Positions 21,286 to 32,750 of a stretch of 64,000 nucleotides of DNA are shown one piece after another. The DNA lies in the NCBI RefSeq assembly GCF_003965815.1, contig NZ_RXOE01000001.1, forward strand, positions 310,001-374,000, given 5' to 3'. Every line of letters begins with the position of its first letter. Position 1 is the stretch's first letter. The translations under genes and the position numbers were made by a program. This DNA comes from Variovorax gossypii. Its GTDB lineage: Bacteria > Pseudomonadota > Gammaproteobacteria > Burkholderiales > Burkholderiaceae_C. Below the pieces are notes generated by a model. The model did no database searches. It saw only the letters and a program-made list of their open reading frames with translations, and was not told the DNA's origin.

Positions 21286-22725
21286 ATGAACCACACCTTT
21301 CTCTGGCACGACTACGAAACCTTCGGCGCGGTGCCGCGCCGCGATCGTCCATCGCAGTTCGCGGCCATCCGCACCGACGCCGAGCTCAACGAGGTCGGCG
21401 AGCCGCTGATGATCTACTGCAAGCCCGCGCCGGACTACCTGCCCAGCCCCGAGGCCTGTCTCATCACCGGCATCACGCCGCAGCTGTGCCTGGAGCGCGG
21501 CATTCCCGAACACGAATTCGCCGCGCAGATCGAGCGCGCCTTCTCGCAGCCCGGCACCATCGGCGTGGGTTACAACACCATTCGCTTCGACGACGAGGTC
21601 ACGCGCTTCCTGTTCTGGCGCAACCTGATCGATCCGTACGCGCGCGAATGGCAGAACGACTGCGGCCGCTGGGACCTGCTCGACGTGGTGCGCCTCACGT
21701 ATGCGCTGCGCCCCGAAGGCATCGAGTGGCCGAAGAAGGAAGACGGCAAGCCCAGCTTCAAGCTCGAAGACCTGGCGCGCGCCAACGGCCTGCTGCACGA
21801 GTCGGCGCACGATGCGCTGTCTGACGTGCGCGCCACCATCGCGCTGGCTCGCCTCATCCGCGGCAAGCAGCCCAAGCTGTTCGACTTCGCCTTCGGCCTG
21901 CACAAGAAGGACCGCGTCGCCACCGAACTGGGCCTGCCCGCGACGCGCGAGACCGCGAAGCCCTTCCTGCACGTCTCGGGCATGTTTCCGGTCGAGCGCG
22001 GCTGCCTGGCCGTGATGTGGCCGCTGGCGAGCCACCCCACCAACAAGAACGAGCTGCTGGCCTGGGACCTGGCCCATGACCCCAGCGAGCTGCGCGACAT
22101 CGACGTCGAGACGCTGCGGCTGCGCCTCTTCACCCGCACGGCCGACCTGCCCGAGGGCGTGGTGCGCCTGCCGATCAAGGGCGTGCACCTCAACAAGTCG
22201 CCGATGGTCGTCGGCAACCTGCGCACGCTCGCAGCGCCCATGGCCGAGCGCTGGGGCGTCGACCTCGACACGGCGATGCGCCACGCGGCCATCGCGCGCG
22301 ACCTGCCCGACATGAGCGCCATCTGGTCGCAGGTCTACGCCCGGCCCAAGGAGGCCACGCCCGATGTCGACGAAGACCTGTACGGCGGCTTCGTCGGCAA
22401 TGCTGACCGGCGGCGCCTGAACCAGCTGCGGGGCCTGTCGCCCGAGGAGCTGGCGAAGGACCGCACAGGCTTCGACGATGGCCGGCTCGACGAGATCCTC
22501 TTCCGCTACCGTGCGCGCAACTGGCCCGAGCTGCTCAACGAAGAAGAGGTCGAGCGCTGGGAGGCACTGCGCGTTGCAAAGCTCTTCAAGGGCGAGGGCG
22601 GGGCGCGCACCATCGAGATGCTGTTCAGCGAAGTCGATGCGCTCTCGGAGAACGCCGACGAGCGCGGAGAAGAGATCCTCGGCGCGCTCTACGAATACGC
22701 CGAGGCCATCGCGCCCGAGGCCTGA
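21286..22725 (+). CDS. sbcB: Exodeoxyribonuclease I
   Basis: 479 aa 3'-5' single-strand DNA exonuclease used in recombination and mismatch repair. The DEDD-type catalytic Asp/Glu are in HDYETFG near residue 8-14. Family segments [32 protein letters not shown] and [17 protein letters not shown] are present. The ATG immediately follows the cls stop with no gap, so translation may be coupled. Confidence 0.95.
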   Translation: MNHTFLWHDYETFGAVPRRDRPSQFAAIRTDAELNEVGEPLMIYCKPAPDYLPSPEACLITGITPQLCLERGIPEHEFAAQIERAFSQPGTIGVGYNTIRFDDEVTRFLFWRNLIDPYAREWQNDCGRWDLLDVVRLTYALRPEGIEWPKKEDGKPSFKLEDLARANGLLHESAHDALSDVRATIALARLIRGKQPKLFDFAFGLHKKDRVATELGLPATRETAKPFLHVSGMFPVERGCLAVMWPLASHPTNKNELLAWDLAHDPSELRDIDVETLRLRLFTRTADLPEGVVRLPIKGVHLNKSPMVVGNLRTLAAPMAERWGVDLDTAMRHAAIARDLPDMSAIWSQVYARPKEATPDVDEDLYGGFVGNADRRRLNQLRGLSPEELAKDRTGFDDGRLDEILFRYRARNWPELLNEEEVERWEALRVAKLFKGEGGARTIEMLFSEVDALSENADERGEEILGALYEYAEAIAPEA

Positions 22726-22748
22726 TCTACAGACCGGACCGTGCAGCC

Positions 22749-23483
22749 ATGAGCCTGAGCATCAACGCCGAACTCTCGAAGGGGCTCGAAAGCTACGGGC
22801 TCTACCTGTCGGACGGCTGCCTGCTGCCGACGCCGCTGCGCTTCGAGACGCCGGCGCGCGTCTGGCATGCGGCGCAGTTGCATGGCCGCTGCTCCATTGG
22901 CGCGTACTCGAGCATCTCGCCCGGCGCGCTGCTGGTCGACGTGAGCATGGGGCGCTACTGCTCGATCGGCGACGGCGTGCAGACCCTGTCGGACCATCCT
23001 GCCGACTGGTTCACGACGCACATGCTGGCCTACGCGCCCAACTTTCCCGCGCCGTACCGGCACCAGTCCGTAGGGCAGTTCCCGTCGCATTCGCCGGTGA
23101 CCATCGGCAACGACGTTTGGATCGGCTCGCGCGTCAGCCTCAAGAGCGGCATCACCATCGGAGACGGCGCGGTGATCGGCGCCGGCGCGATCGTGACGCG
23201 CGACGTGGCGCCTTTCACCGTGGTGGGCGGCGTGCCGGCGCGCGTCATCCGCCAGCGCTTTCCCGACGCGCTCGTCGAACGCATCCGCGCCTGCCCCTGG
23301 TGGGACTGGGACCTGCGCACGCTGGCGCTCGACTGGCAGCGTCCGGAGGCGGCCCAGTCGATGCTCGAAGAAGCCGTTGCCGCGGGCAGCCTGTCGCGCT
23401 GGAACCCTGGCTGGCGCCTGCTCGACCGCGGCGAGCCGCCCGCCGAAGGCCAGCCGGCACCGCTCGTTTTTCTGCCGGGTTGA
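22749..23483 (+). CDS. Hexapeptide-repeat acetyltransferase (CatB/xenobiotic-acetyltransferase-like)
   Basis: 244 aa left-handed beta-helix acyltransferase. Hexapeptide repeats run from about residue 45 ([20 protein letters not shown]..., then [35 protein letters not shown]). The [17 protein letters not shown] end is typical of CatB/NodL-type O-acetyltransferases. The acceptor is unknown. It stands 23 bases after sbcB. Confidence 0.85.
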   Translation: MSLSINAELSKGLESYGLYLSDGCLLPTPLRFETPARVWHAAQLHGRCSIGAYSSISPGALLVDVSMGRYCSIGDGVQTLSDHPADWFTTHMLAYAPNFPAPYRHQSVGQFPSHSPVTIGNDVWIGSRVSLKSGITIGDGAVIGAGAIVTRDVAPFTVVGGVPARVIRQRFPDALVERIRACPWWDWDLRTLALDWQRPEAAQSMLEEAVAAGSLSRWNPGWRLLDRGEPPAEGQPAPLVFLPG

Positions 23484-23507
23484 AGACGGCGCATGGAGGT
23501 AGCTCGC

Positions 23508-23957
23508 ATGAAGACAGCAGGCATTCCATCTCTTGCTCGCGCTGCATTGGTGGCGGCCCTGGCGTCCGTCGCGCTGGCCGGATGCGGCTCCTTGCCGTCG
23601 TCGCCCGGCGGTGCGAAGGCCTGCGGCAGCGGCTTCGAAACCTTCGAGCGCGACACGCTGTATTTCGGCCGTGCCATTCCCTCGGGCGGCCAGGTGTCGG
23701 ACGCCGAGTGGACGGCCTTCCTGGACGCCACCGTGACGCCGGCCTTTCCGCAGGGCCTGACGGTGATCGATGCCGCCGGCCAGTGGCGCGGCGTATCGGG
23801 CGACGTGGTGCGCGAGCGCTCCAAGCTGGTCGTGCTGCTGCACCCGCGCAGCGAGAAGGACGATGCAGCCATCGCGACCATCGTCGGTGTCTACCGCCAG
23901 CGCTTCGCGCAGGAGGCCGTGCTGCAGGAGAGGCAGGCCGTCTGCGTCCGCTTCTGA
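23508..23957 (+). CDS. DUF3574-like lipoprotein
   Basis: 149 aa. Starts MKTAGIPSLARAALV with GGAGG 7 bases upstream, which decides against an ATG five codons earlier. A lipobox L-A-G-C ends the signal at about residue 26 (SVALAGCGSLPS), so it is probably membrane-anchored. The mature part has the DUF3574 pattern (ETFERDTLYFGRAIPSGG, then VSDAEWTAFL). Function unknown. Confidence 0.75.
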   Translation: MKTAGIPSLARAALVAALASVALAGCGSLPSSPGGAKACGSGFETFERDTLYFGRAIPSGGQVSDAEWTAFLDATVTPAFPQGLTVIDAAGQWRGVSGDVVRERSKLVVLLHPRSEKDDAAIATIVGVYRQRFAQEAVLQERQAVCVRF

Positions 23958-23990
23958 ACGACCGCCTCCGAAAGCGCCGTGGCCGCGAGG

Positions 23991-24977
23991 CTACAGCTTG
24001 ATTCCCGCTCCCTTGACCGTCGGCCCGAGCACATCGACCTGCTCCTTCACGAAGCCGTTGAACACGGCCACCGTCTCCGGCTTGGCCACGATGCCCAGCT
24101 CGGTCAGCTTCTTCTGGATCTCGGGCATGGCCAGCACTTCGTTGCAGGCCGCGTTGAGCCGCGTCACCACGTCCGGCGGCAGCCTGGCCGGCCCCGATAG
24201 GCCGAAGAAATTCTCGAGCACCAGCTTCGGCTGACGCAGCTCGACCATCGTGGGCACGTCCGGCATCAGCGGCGAACGCTGCGTGCCCGTCACGGCCAGC
24301 GGCACCAGCTGGCCGCTCTTGAAGAAGGGAACGTACGAGGTGATGACGTCGATGCCCACCGGAATGGTGTTGGCGATCAGGTCGGTGGTCATCGGCGCAC
24401 CGCCGCGATAGGGCACGTGCACCATGTTGATCCCGGTGACCTTCTTCAGCAGCTCGCCGTGGATGTGCCCGACGGACCCGGGGCCGCCCGAGCCGAAGTC
24501 GATGCGGCCTTCCTTGCGCGCCAGCGCCTCGAAGTCGGCGAAGGTCTTGAGGCCGGAAGGCTTGCTCGCCATGACCACCAGCGGTGCCGCGCCCAGGTAG
24601 GCGACGTGCGTGAAGCCCGTTACCGGGTCGTAGGGCAGCTTGTCGAGCGTGAACGGCCCGAGCGCGATCGGCGTGGTGTTCGACAGCATCAGCGTGTAGC
24701 CGTCGGCCGGCGACGACGCCACAAGCGCGCCGCCGATGGTGCCGCCCGCGCCGGGCTTGTTGTCGACCACCACGGGCTGCCCCAGCTTCTTCGCGAGCTG
24801 CTCCGCCATTACGCGCGCCAGCACGTCGCTGGAGCCGCCGGGCGGGAAGGTCACGATGATCTTGATGGCCCGGTCGGGCCATTGGGCGAAGGCGGGCAGG
24901 GCGGTGGAGGCTATGCCTGCGGCAAGAATCTGCAGCGCATCGCGCCGCGTGAGGCGAGAGGGGCGGGTGTGGATCAT
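23991..24977 (-). CDS. Bug-family tripartite tricarboxylate transporter substrate-binding protein
   Basis: 328 aa periplasmic binding protein. The N-terminus (RLTRRDALQILAAGIAS) has a twin-arginine-like signal peptide, ending near ALPAFAQ. The Bug family pattern is present: PDRAIKIIVTFPPGGSSDVLAR, then NKPGAGGTIGG, then LGAAPLVVMASKPSG. These genes occur in very many copies in Burkholderiales and the ligand (an organic acid or related compound) is not predictable. No membrane components are adjacent. Confidence 0.92.
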   Translation of the reverse strand: MIHTRPSRLTRRDALQILAAGIASTALPAFAQWPDRAIKIIVTFPPGGSSDVLARVMAEQLAKKLGQPVVVDNKPGAGGTIGGALVASSPADGYTLMLSNTTPIALGPFTLDKLPYDPVTGFTHVAYLGAAPLVVMASKPSGLKTFADFEALARKEGRIDFGSGGPGSVGHIHGELLKKVTGINMVHVPYRGGAPMTTDLIANTIPVGIDVITSYVPFFKSGQLVPLAVTGTQRSPLMPDVPTMVELRQPKLVLENFFGLSGPARLPPDVVTRLNAACNEVLAMPEIQKKLTELGIVAKPETVAVFNGFVKEQVDVLGPTVKGAGIKL

Positions 24978-25046
24978 GGCGTTCTCCGGCGACGGACAAG
25001 AGTCAGGGCTTTAGCAGGAATCGGGCCGCCGACTTATGCTCGCCGC

Positions 25047-25880
25047 ATGTCCGCCAACCCCGCCGCATACGCCGAGCTCGCCGACTTCGCCACACGCCAC
25101 CGCAAGCTCTTCGTGCTCACGGGCGCGGGGTGCAGCACCGATTCGGGCATCCCCGATTACCGCGACGTCGACGGCGAATGGAAGCGCCCGTCGCCCGTCA
25201 CCTACCAGGCCTTCATGGGCGAGGAGTCCACGCGACAGCGTTACTGGGCGCGCAGCCTGATCGGCTGGCCGACCATGGCCGGTGCCCGTCCGGGCGCCGC
25301 GCACCGCGCGCTGGCGCAGCTCGGCGAGGCGGGCAGGGTGGGCCTGCTGCTCACGCAGAACGTCGATGGCCTGCACGAGGCGGCCGGCAGCCGGGGCGCC
25401 ATCGACCTGCATGGCCGCATCGACACCGTGCGCTGCATGGGCTGTGAGCAGCGCACGCCGCGCGCGGAACTCCAGGTCGAACTGCGGCGACGCAACCCGC
25501 GATGGGCCGAGCTGGAGGCCCGCGCCGCGCCCGATGGCGACGCAGACCTCGAAGGCCGCGATTTCTCGAGTTTCGACGTGCCGGCCTGCCCGCATTGCGG
25601 CGGGCTGCTCAAGCCCGACGTGGTGTTCTTCGGCGAGAGCGTGCCGAAGGAGCGCGTCAACGCTGCCTTCGCCGCTCTGGAAGATGCCGACGCCGTGCTC
25701 GTGGCCGGTTCATCGCTGATGGTGTATTCGGGCTTTCGCTTCGTGCAGGCCGCCGTCGCCGCGGGCAAGCCAGTGGCTGCGGTGAACCTGGGGCGCACGC
25801 GGGCCGATCCGCTTCTCTCGCTGAAGGTGGAACGCCCAGTCGGCGAGGCGCTGACGGCGCTTGCGCAGGAGATTGCCTAG
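25047..25880 (+). CDS. Sir2-family NAD-dependent protein deacylase, class II type
   Basis: 277 aa. The NAD-binding loop is GAGCSTDSGIPDYRD at residues 26-40; the Cys-Ser-Thr-Asp-Ser form and PDYR resemble SIRT4-like class II sirtuins. TQNVDGLHEAAGS and the catalytic His in DLHGRID follow. Two Cys-x2-Cys zinc pairs (CMGC, CPHC) and KPDVVFFGESVP are intact. It removes acyl groups from lysines with NAD+. The 4-base tail overlap with the esterase gene is convergent. Confidence 0.9.
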   Translation: MSANPAAYAELADFATRHRKLFVLTGAGCSTDSGIPDYRDVDGEWKRPSPVTYQAFMGEESTRQRYWARSLIGWPTMAGARPGAAHRALAQLGEAGRVGLLLTQNVDGLHEAAGSRGAIDLHGRIDTVRCMGCEQRTPRAELQVELRRRNPRWAELEARAAPDGDADLEGRDFSSFDVPACPHCGGLLKPDVVFFGESVPKERVNAAFAALEDADAVLVAGSSLMVYSGFRFVQAAVAAGKPVAAVNLGRTRADPLLSLKVERPVGEALTALAQEIA

Positions 25881-26761
25881 CTCCGGCCCGATGCCTTGAG
25901 CAGGGAGCGGATGAAGGCGTCGACCGCCGTGGTGTAGGTGCCGGGCAGCCCCAGTTCGGCATTGATCTGTGCGTGCGAGAGATCTTCTGGCACCACCTCC
26001 GCGCGGCCGCCTGTTGCCGTGATGCGCGTCTCGAACTGCCGGGCCTGCGTGCACGAGCCGTCGCGGCGTTGGGTGGAACACACCAGCAGCATCGGCGGCG
26101 CGCCGGGCGCCAGCGTGTCGGTGGGCGACACGCTGCGCCAGAAGGCGGGATCGCTGCCGAACACGCGGTCGTAGAAGGGCATGTGTCGGCGCTGCATCAG
26201 CGCGGCCGTATCGAGCGCTGCGCTGTCCAGCGCAACGGTGCCGAGCCACGGACGGGCAGCTTGCTGCCGGGCGATGGAAGGCGATGCGCTGAGCAGCGCC
26301 ACGAGGTGCGCGCCGGCCGAATGTCCCATGAGCACGAAGCGGCCGGCGTCGCCGCCCCACGAGGGGGCGCTCGCCTGCGCGGTGGCGACGGCACGCGCGA
26401 CGTCCTGCGCCTGCTGCAGCACGTCGACCTGCGGCACGAAGCGGTAGCTCACCGAGACGAGGATGAAGCCCTGTCCGCGCACCCAGTGCTCGACCTTCTG
26501 GCTCACCACCGAGGCCGCCGCCTTGTCGCCGAACATCCAGGCCCCGCCATGGACCATCACGAGCACCGGCGCGCCTTGCTGCGGATTCGGCGGCAGGTAG
26601 ACGTCCATGCGCTGGCGCGGATCGGGGCCGTAGGGCTGGTCGGCCAGCACGCGCACGCCGGCGGGCGGCGCGGCCGTTTCGGCGGTCGGCTGTGCAATGG
26701 CCTGCGAGAACGCCAGTGCCAGCAGCAGCGCCGCCGCGAAGATCCGTGCAAGACGCTTCAT
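25877..26761 (-). CDS. Exported alpha/beta-hydrolase (esterase)
   Basis: 294 aa. A signal peptide spans residues 1-23 (ends SQAIAQ). The oxyanion HGGAW (about residue 71) and nucleophile GHSAG are present, with the catalytic His in LSHAQINAELG. This is the BD-FAE/lipase-3 group; the natural ester is unknown. It is 76 bases downstream of the amidohydrolase gene in the same direction and could end the pyrimidine operon, though nothing in it points to pyrimidines. Confidence 0.88.
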   Translation of the reverse strand: MKRLARIFAAALLLALAFSQAIAQPTAETAAPPAGVRVLADQPYGPDPRQRMDVYLPPNPQQGAPVLVMVHGGAWMFGDKAAASVVSQKVEHWVRGQGFILVSVSYRFVPQVDVLQQAQDVARAVATAQASAPSWGGDAGRFVLMGHSAGAHLVALLSASPSIARQQAARPWLGTVALDSAALDTAALMQRRHMPFYDRVFGSDPAFWRSVSPTDTLAPGAPPMLLVCSTQRRDGSCTQARQFETRITATGGRAEVVPEDLSHAQINAELGLPGTYTTAVDAFIRSLLKASGRS

Positions 26762-26837
26762 GAGAGGACTCCCCGTGAACCGATGAGGGCCGGATTTTCG
26801 CGCGGCAGCAGCCCTGTCGCCGGACTGACCGCTCCGC

Positions 26838-28124
26838 TCAACCGGCGTGCTTCGGCGCCATCCAGCTCGTCGAGGCGCCCCGGCCCGCGATGTGGAGGCT
26901 GGCGGTGGCGGCGGGCGTCTCGGCCAGCAACTGCCCCTTGCGGAACACCTTGAGCCGAGCGGCGCGCAGCCGGATCGCCTCGACCGGGTCGCGCGCCTGC
27001 AGCAGCACGAAGCTGGCGTCGCAGCCGGCCTCGAGACCGTAGTTCTCCAGGTGCATCACGCGCGCGGCATTCGTCGTCACCGCCTCGAAGCACTGGCGGA
27101 TGCCGGCCTGGCTCGTCATCTGCGCCACGTGCAGGCCCATGTGCGCCACTTCGAGCATGTCGCCCGAGCCCATGCCGTACCAGGGGTCCATCACGCAGTC
27201 GTGGCCGAAGGCGACGTTCACGCCGGCTGCCATGAGTTCGGGCACGCGCGTCATGCCGCGGCGCTTGGGGTAGGTGTCGTGGCGGCCCTGCAGCGTGATG
27301 TTGATCAGCGGGTTGGAAACCACGGAGACGCCGCTCTGCGCGATCAGCGGAAGCAGCTTGCTCACGTAGTAGTTGTCCATCGAGTGCATCGAGGTGCAGT
27401 GCGAGCCGGTCACGCGGCCCTGCAGCCCGAGGCGATGGGCCTCGAAGGCCAGCGTCTCGATGTGGCGCGAGAGCGGGTCGTCCGATTCGTCGCAGTGCAT
27501 GTCGACCAGCTTGCCGCGCGACGCCGCGATCTCGCACAGCAGCTTCACGCTCGCCGCGCCGTCGGCCATGGTGCGCTCGAAGTGCGGGATGCCGCCGACC
27601 ACGTCCACGCCCTTGTCGAGGGCGCGCTCCAGGTTCTCGACGCCGCCCGGCGAGCGCAGCACGCCGTCCTGCGGAAAGGCGACCAGCTGCAGCTCGAGGT
27701 ACGGCGCCACCTTGCGCTTGACCTCCAGCAGCGCATCGACCGCGAGCAGGCTCGGGTCGCTGGTGTCGACGTGGGAGCGCACGGCCAGCAGCCCCTTGGC
27801 CACTGCCCAGTCGCAGTACGCCAGCGCGCGCTCGACGAGCGCATCGGCCGTGAGCAGCGGCTTCAGCTCGCCCCACAGCGCGATGCCTTCGAGCAGCGTG
27901 CCGCTCTGGTTGACGCGCGGCAGGCCGTAGCTCAGCGTGGCGTCCATGTGGAAGTGCGGATCGACGAAGTGCGGCGAGAGCAGCAGGCCCTGCGCATCCA
28001 GCTTCTCGTGGGCAGGCACGTCGAGGCCCGGCGTGACTTCGGCGATCCGCCCGCCCTGCACGGCGACCGACATGCCGGTGCGGCCGTCGGGGAGGGTGGC
28101 GTTGGTGATGAGGAGGTCGAGCAT
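26838..28124 (-). CDS. Cytosine deaminase-like amidohydrolase
   Basis: 428 aa metal-dependent hydrolase of the ATZ/CodA type, expected to deaminate cytosine to uracil. The metal His pair is H57/H59 (DPHFHMDATLSYG); later motifs are DMHCDESDDP, GSHCTSMHSM and FGHDCVMDPWYGMGSGDM, the order found in bacterial CodA. Located last but one in a long minus-strand operon with upp and URC genes, where uracil would feed UMP synthesis or breakdown. Close relatives act on other cyclic amidines, so the substrate is inferred. Confidence 0.85.
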   Translation of the reverse strand: MLDLLITNATLPDGRTGMSVAVQGGRIAEVTPGLDVPAHEKLDAQGLLLSPHFVDPHFHMDATLSYGLPRVNQSGTLLEGIALWGELKPLLTADALVERALAYCDWAVAKGLLAVRSHVDTSDPSLLAVDALLEVKRKVAPYLELQLVAFPQDGVLRSPGGVENLERALDKGVDVVGGIPHFERTMADGAASVKLLCEIAASRGKLVDMHCDESDDPLSRHIETLAFEAHRLGLQGRVTGSHCTSMHSMDNYYVSKLLPLIAQSGVSVVSNPLINITLQGRHDTYPKRRGMTRVPELMAAGVNVAFGHDCVMDPWYGMGSGDMLEVAHMGLHVAQMTSQAGIRQCFEAVTTNAARVMHLENYGLEAGCDASFVLLQARDPVEAIRLRAARLKVFRKGQLLAETPAATASLHIAGRGASTSWMAPKHAG

Positions 28125-28154
28125 CGTGGAGGCCTTTTCTTGTTCCTCGCGAGG

Positions 28155-28610
28155 CTATCGGAGAGCCCAGCGGTTGTTCCGGTTGTGGATGTAGATGTAC
28201 ACGTTGTCGCTGCGGTCGCGAGCGACGCCGGCGCTGCCCCATGGGAATGCGGTCGAGGTGCCGGAAACGCCCATGGAGGCCAGCCAGCGTTCGTGAAAAC
28301 GGTACCGCTGGTCGACGCTGCCGTAGAAGTCGGCGTCCTCGAGCTTGCACAGGGCAGGTGTCGTGAGCGTGAGGAAGCAGCTGACCAGCAGAAACTCCTC
28401 GAAGCGCAGTTCGAGCTGCGCGGTCATGTCGCCGGATGTGGTGGTCGCGCGTGCGAATACGCAATCGACGAGCCGGCCTTCGACATGCACGGCCTGGGCC
28501 GTCTGCACGAAGGAGTCCGGCAGGCTGTCGGCGCGGGTGTCGATGCCGGCAACGATCCCGGCCGCCGAGAGACGACCGTTCGTGATGTCCAGATGGAGCG
28601 CCGTGTTCAC
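28155..28610 (-). CDS. Hypothetical protein in the pyrimidine operon
   Basis: 151 aa soluble protein of unknown function. Likely GTG start at 28610 (MNTALHLDITNGRLSAAG); the only GG-rich tract upstream is weak. It has short strands with alternating hydrophobic residues and a C-terminal part with FPWGSAGVARDRSDNVYIYI. It lies 23 bases after the next hypothetical gene and 30 bases before the deaminase gene, all in one direction, so it is very likely co-transcribed. The tail vaguely recalls small immunity-like proteins, but I do not assign it. Confidence 0.65.
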   Translation of the reverse strand: MNTALHLDITNGRLSAAGIVAGIDTRADSLPDSFVQTAQAVHVEGRLVDCVFARATTTSGDMTAQLELRFEEFLLVSCFLTLTTPALCKLEDADFYGSVDQRYRFHERWLASMGVSGTSTAFPWGSAGVARDRSDNVYIYIHNRNNRWALR

Positions 28611-28633
28611 CTCACCGCCCGGATGCCGGCGTC

Positions 28634-29107
28634 TCAGCGCGTGTTCTGCGCCCGGTAGCGGTATTGCCCCGGCGCGGGCCCGACCTCGATGGTCACGCGG
28701 CGCAGCTTCTGGTCGTGTCCCGAATCGGCCTTCGCGGTGACGACGATGCCGCGCGGCGTGGCGCGGCAGGTGAGGTCGGAAAGAGAGATTTCCGCGTGGT
28801 CGTTGTCGAGCTCGGCAATGGCCACCGTGTGCTCGGCGCGCAGGCTGCCGTTGGCGTCGCGCGTCATCCATTGCACGTAGAGGAACGACTGCGCGTACTG
28901 CTCGGCGTGCACCACGCGGTAGGTGCCCTGGTGGTCCTTGCCCCAGGTGCCGCACATCTGCACCCAGGTCACCGCGTCGGCCGTGCTGAAGGCTTCGTAG
29001 CCGTAGTTCATGCCCAGTGCGTGAGCGCCGTTGCCGCCCGATCCCAGCAATGCCAGCAATGCCGCGAGCAGTGCGCCTCGCGCGGCGGTGGCGGTCCTCG
29101 TGGTCAT
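28634..29107 (-). CDS. Hypothetical secreted protein in the pyrimidine operon
   Basis: 157 aa with an N-terminal signal (TAARGALLAALLALLGSGGNGAHA, cleavage about residue 30). The mature part has two Cys (TWVQMCGTWGK and LSDLTCRATP), which could form a disulfide, and alternating strands ending RYRAQNTR. The ATG shares one base with the TGA of the upstream permease gene (TGATG). No domain recognised. Its tight position in the transporter operon implies an extracytoplasmic role connected with nucleoside capture or processing. Confidence 0.7.
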   Translation of the reverse strand: MTTRTATAARGALLAALLALLGSGGNGAHALGMNYGYEAFSTADAVTWVQMCGTWGKDHQGTYRVVHAEQYAQSFLYVQWMTRDANGSLRAEHTVAIAELDNDHAEISLSDLTCRATPRGIVVTAKADSGHDQKLRRVTIEVGPAPGQYRYRAQNTR

Positions 29108-30030
29108 CAGCGTTCCCCCTTGCGGTACGGTTTCATCAGTGCCTGCGGGTAGCTCGCCTTGCGCGCCACCAGCACCAGCGCCAGGATCGACAGCAGGTAG
29201 GGCAGCATCAGGTAGATCTGGTAGGGCAGCACGGCGTCGCCGGATTGTTGCAGCCGAAGCTGCAGCGCGTCGAAGAAGGCGAACAGCAGCGCGCCCAGCA
29301 GGGCCTTGCCCGGCCGCCAGGAGGCGAACACCACCAGCGCCACGCAGATCCAGCCCCGGCCGTTCACCATGTTGAAGAAGAAGGCATTGAAGGCCGACAG
29401 CGTGAGGAAGGAGCCCGCCATGCCCATCAGCGCGGAGCCAGCGACGATCGCGCCGGTGCGCGTGGCCGCGACCGACACGCCCTGGCTCTCGGCAGCCTGC
29501 GGGTTCTCGCCGGCCATGCGAAGCGCGAGGCCCAGCGGCGTGCGATACAGCAGCCAGCCGACGGCAGGCACCAGCAGCAGCGCGAACAGCGTCAGCGAAG
29601 TCTGTGCATTCAGCACGGGCACCGGCAGCCAGTCCATCGGCGCGAATGGCGTGATGGTGGGCGGCGTGTTCACCTTCGGAAAGCTCACGCGGTAGCCGAA
29701 GTAGCTCAGCGCGGTCGCCAGCAGCGTGATGCCCAGCCCCGAGACGTGCTGCGAAAGCGCCAGCCCGACGGTCAGGAAGGCATGCAGCAGCCCGAAAACC
29801 ATGCCCGCGAGCGCGGCCACGGCCACGCCCACCCACAGCGGCGCGCCGGCATACACCGCGAGCCAGCCGGTGAAGGCGCCCGCGACCATGATCCCCTCGA
29901 TGCCGAGGTTGAGCACCCCCGCGCGCTCGCACAGCAGCACGCCGAGCGTGCCCAGGATGAGCGGCGTGGCGATGCGCAGCACCGCGACCCAGAAGGATGC
30001 GTTGACGAGGATGTCGAGGAGGTCGCTCAT
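29107..30030 (-). CDS. Nucleoside/sugar ABC transporter permease (BmpA system, NupQ/YufQ-like)
   Basis: 307 aa inner-membrane permease, about 8-9 hydrophobic helices. Family segment GTLGVLLCERAGVLNLGIEG near residues 28-47 is the hallmark of the BMP-linked branched-chain-permease-like family, with GMVFGLLHAF and ENPQAAESQGVSV later (the cytoplasmic loop with E-x2-x2-A). It begins directly after the stop of the preceding permease gene. Confidence 0.92.
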   Translation of the reverse strand: MSDLLDILVNASFWVAVLRIATPLILGTLGVLLCERAGVLNLGIEGIMVAGAFTGWLAVYAGAPLWVGVAVAALAGMVFGLLHAFLTVGLALSQHVSGLGITLLATALSYFGYRVSFPKVNTPPTITPFAPMDWLPVPVLNAQTSLTLFALLLVPAVGWLLYRTPLGLALRMAGENPQAAESQGVSVAATRTGAIVAGSALMGMAGSFLTLSAFNAFFFNMVNGRGWICVALVVFASWRPGKALLGALLFAFFDALQLRLQQSGDAVLPYQIYLMLPYLLSILALVLVARKASYPQALMKPYRKGER

Positions 30031-31094
30031 CTACTTCTTCAGCTTGATCTGGTACTGCGTGAGCAGCGTCGCGACCAGCACCGCGATCAGCGAGGCCGCG
30101 ACGATCACGTCGGCGATGTACGTCGGCACGCCGACCGCGCGGCTCATGGTGTCGGCGCCCACCAGCACGCCCGCCACGAATACCGCCGCGGCGATCACGC
30201 CCAGCGGATGCAGCCCCGCCAGCATCGCGATCACGATGCCGGTGTAGCCATAGCCCGGCGACATGTCGAGCGTGACGTAGCTGGTGCGGCCCGCCACCTC
30301 GATGGCGCCGGCAAGGCCTGCCAGCGCACCCGAGAGCAGGGCGACCATCACCACGGTCCGCGTCACCGGCACGCCGGCAAAGGCGGCGGCGCGCGCGTTC
30401 GCGCCCACGGCGCGGATGTCGAAGCCCAGCACGGTGTACTTGAAGATCGCCCAGACCATCACCGAGAGCGACACCGCCCACAAGAGGCCGGTGTGCACCC
30501 GTGTCTGCGCGACGAGCTTGCCCAGCTCCAGGTCGGACTGCAGCGACACGCTCTGCGGCCAGCCCATGGCGGTCGGGTCCTTCATCGGCCCGTCGAGCAG
30601 CGCCGACACGCCCAGCAGCACGATGAAGTTGATCAGCAGCGTGGTCACGACCTCGTCCACGCCCAGCCTGTTCTTCATGAGCGCCGGGCCCAGCAGCATC
30701 AGCGCGCCGGCGATAGCGGCGGCGAGCATCATCAGCGGAAACAGCAGCCAAGGCGAAAGCTCGAAGCCGGTGCCCCCATGCATGCCGCCCACCGCCACCG
30801 CAGCCAGCGCGCCGGCATACAGCTGGCCTTCCGCGCCGATGTTGAAGAGCCGCGCCTTGAAGGCGACCGTGGCCGCCAGCCCGGTGAGGATCAGCGGGAT
30901 CGCGCGCGTCAGCGTCTCGCTCCAGGCGAACACCGAGCCGAAACCGCCCTGCAGCAGCAGCGCGTAGGTGCGGCCGATCGGCGCGCCGGCCCACAGCACC
31001 AGCAGCGCGCTGATCGCCATCGTGAAGAGCACCGCGCCGATGGGGGCGAGCACCAGCGCCGTGCGCGAGGTCTCGTGGCGTCGTTCGAGCCGCA

Positions 31095-31098
<4 letters not shown>
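30031..31098 (-). CDS. Nucleoside/sugar ABC transporter permease (NupP/YufP-like)
   Basis: 355 aa inner-membrane permease, about 9-10 hydrophobic helices. The segment ARLFNIGAEGQLYAGALAAV and the EVVTTLLINFI segment are family marks. It forms a heterodimer with the next permease and the double ABC ATPase. The ATG at 31098 overlaps the ATPase TGA by 4 bases (ATGA). Confidence 0.92.
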
Positions 31099-32740
<1,642 letters not shown>

Positions 32741-32750
<10 letters not shown>

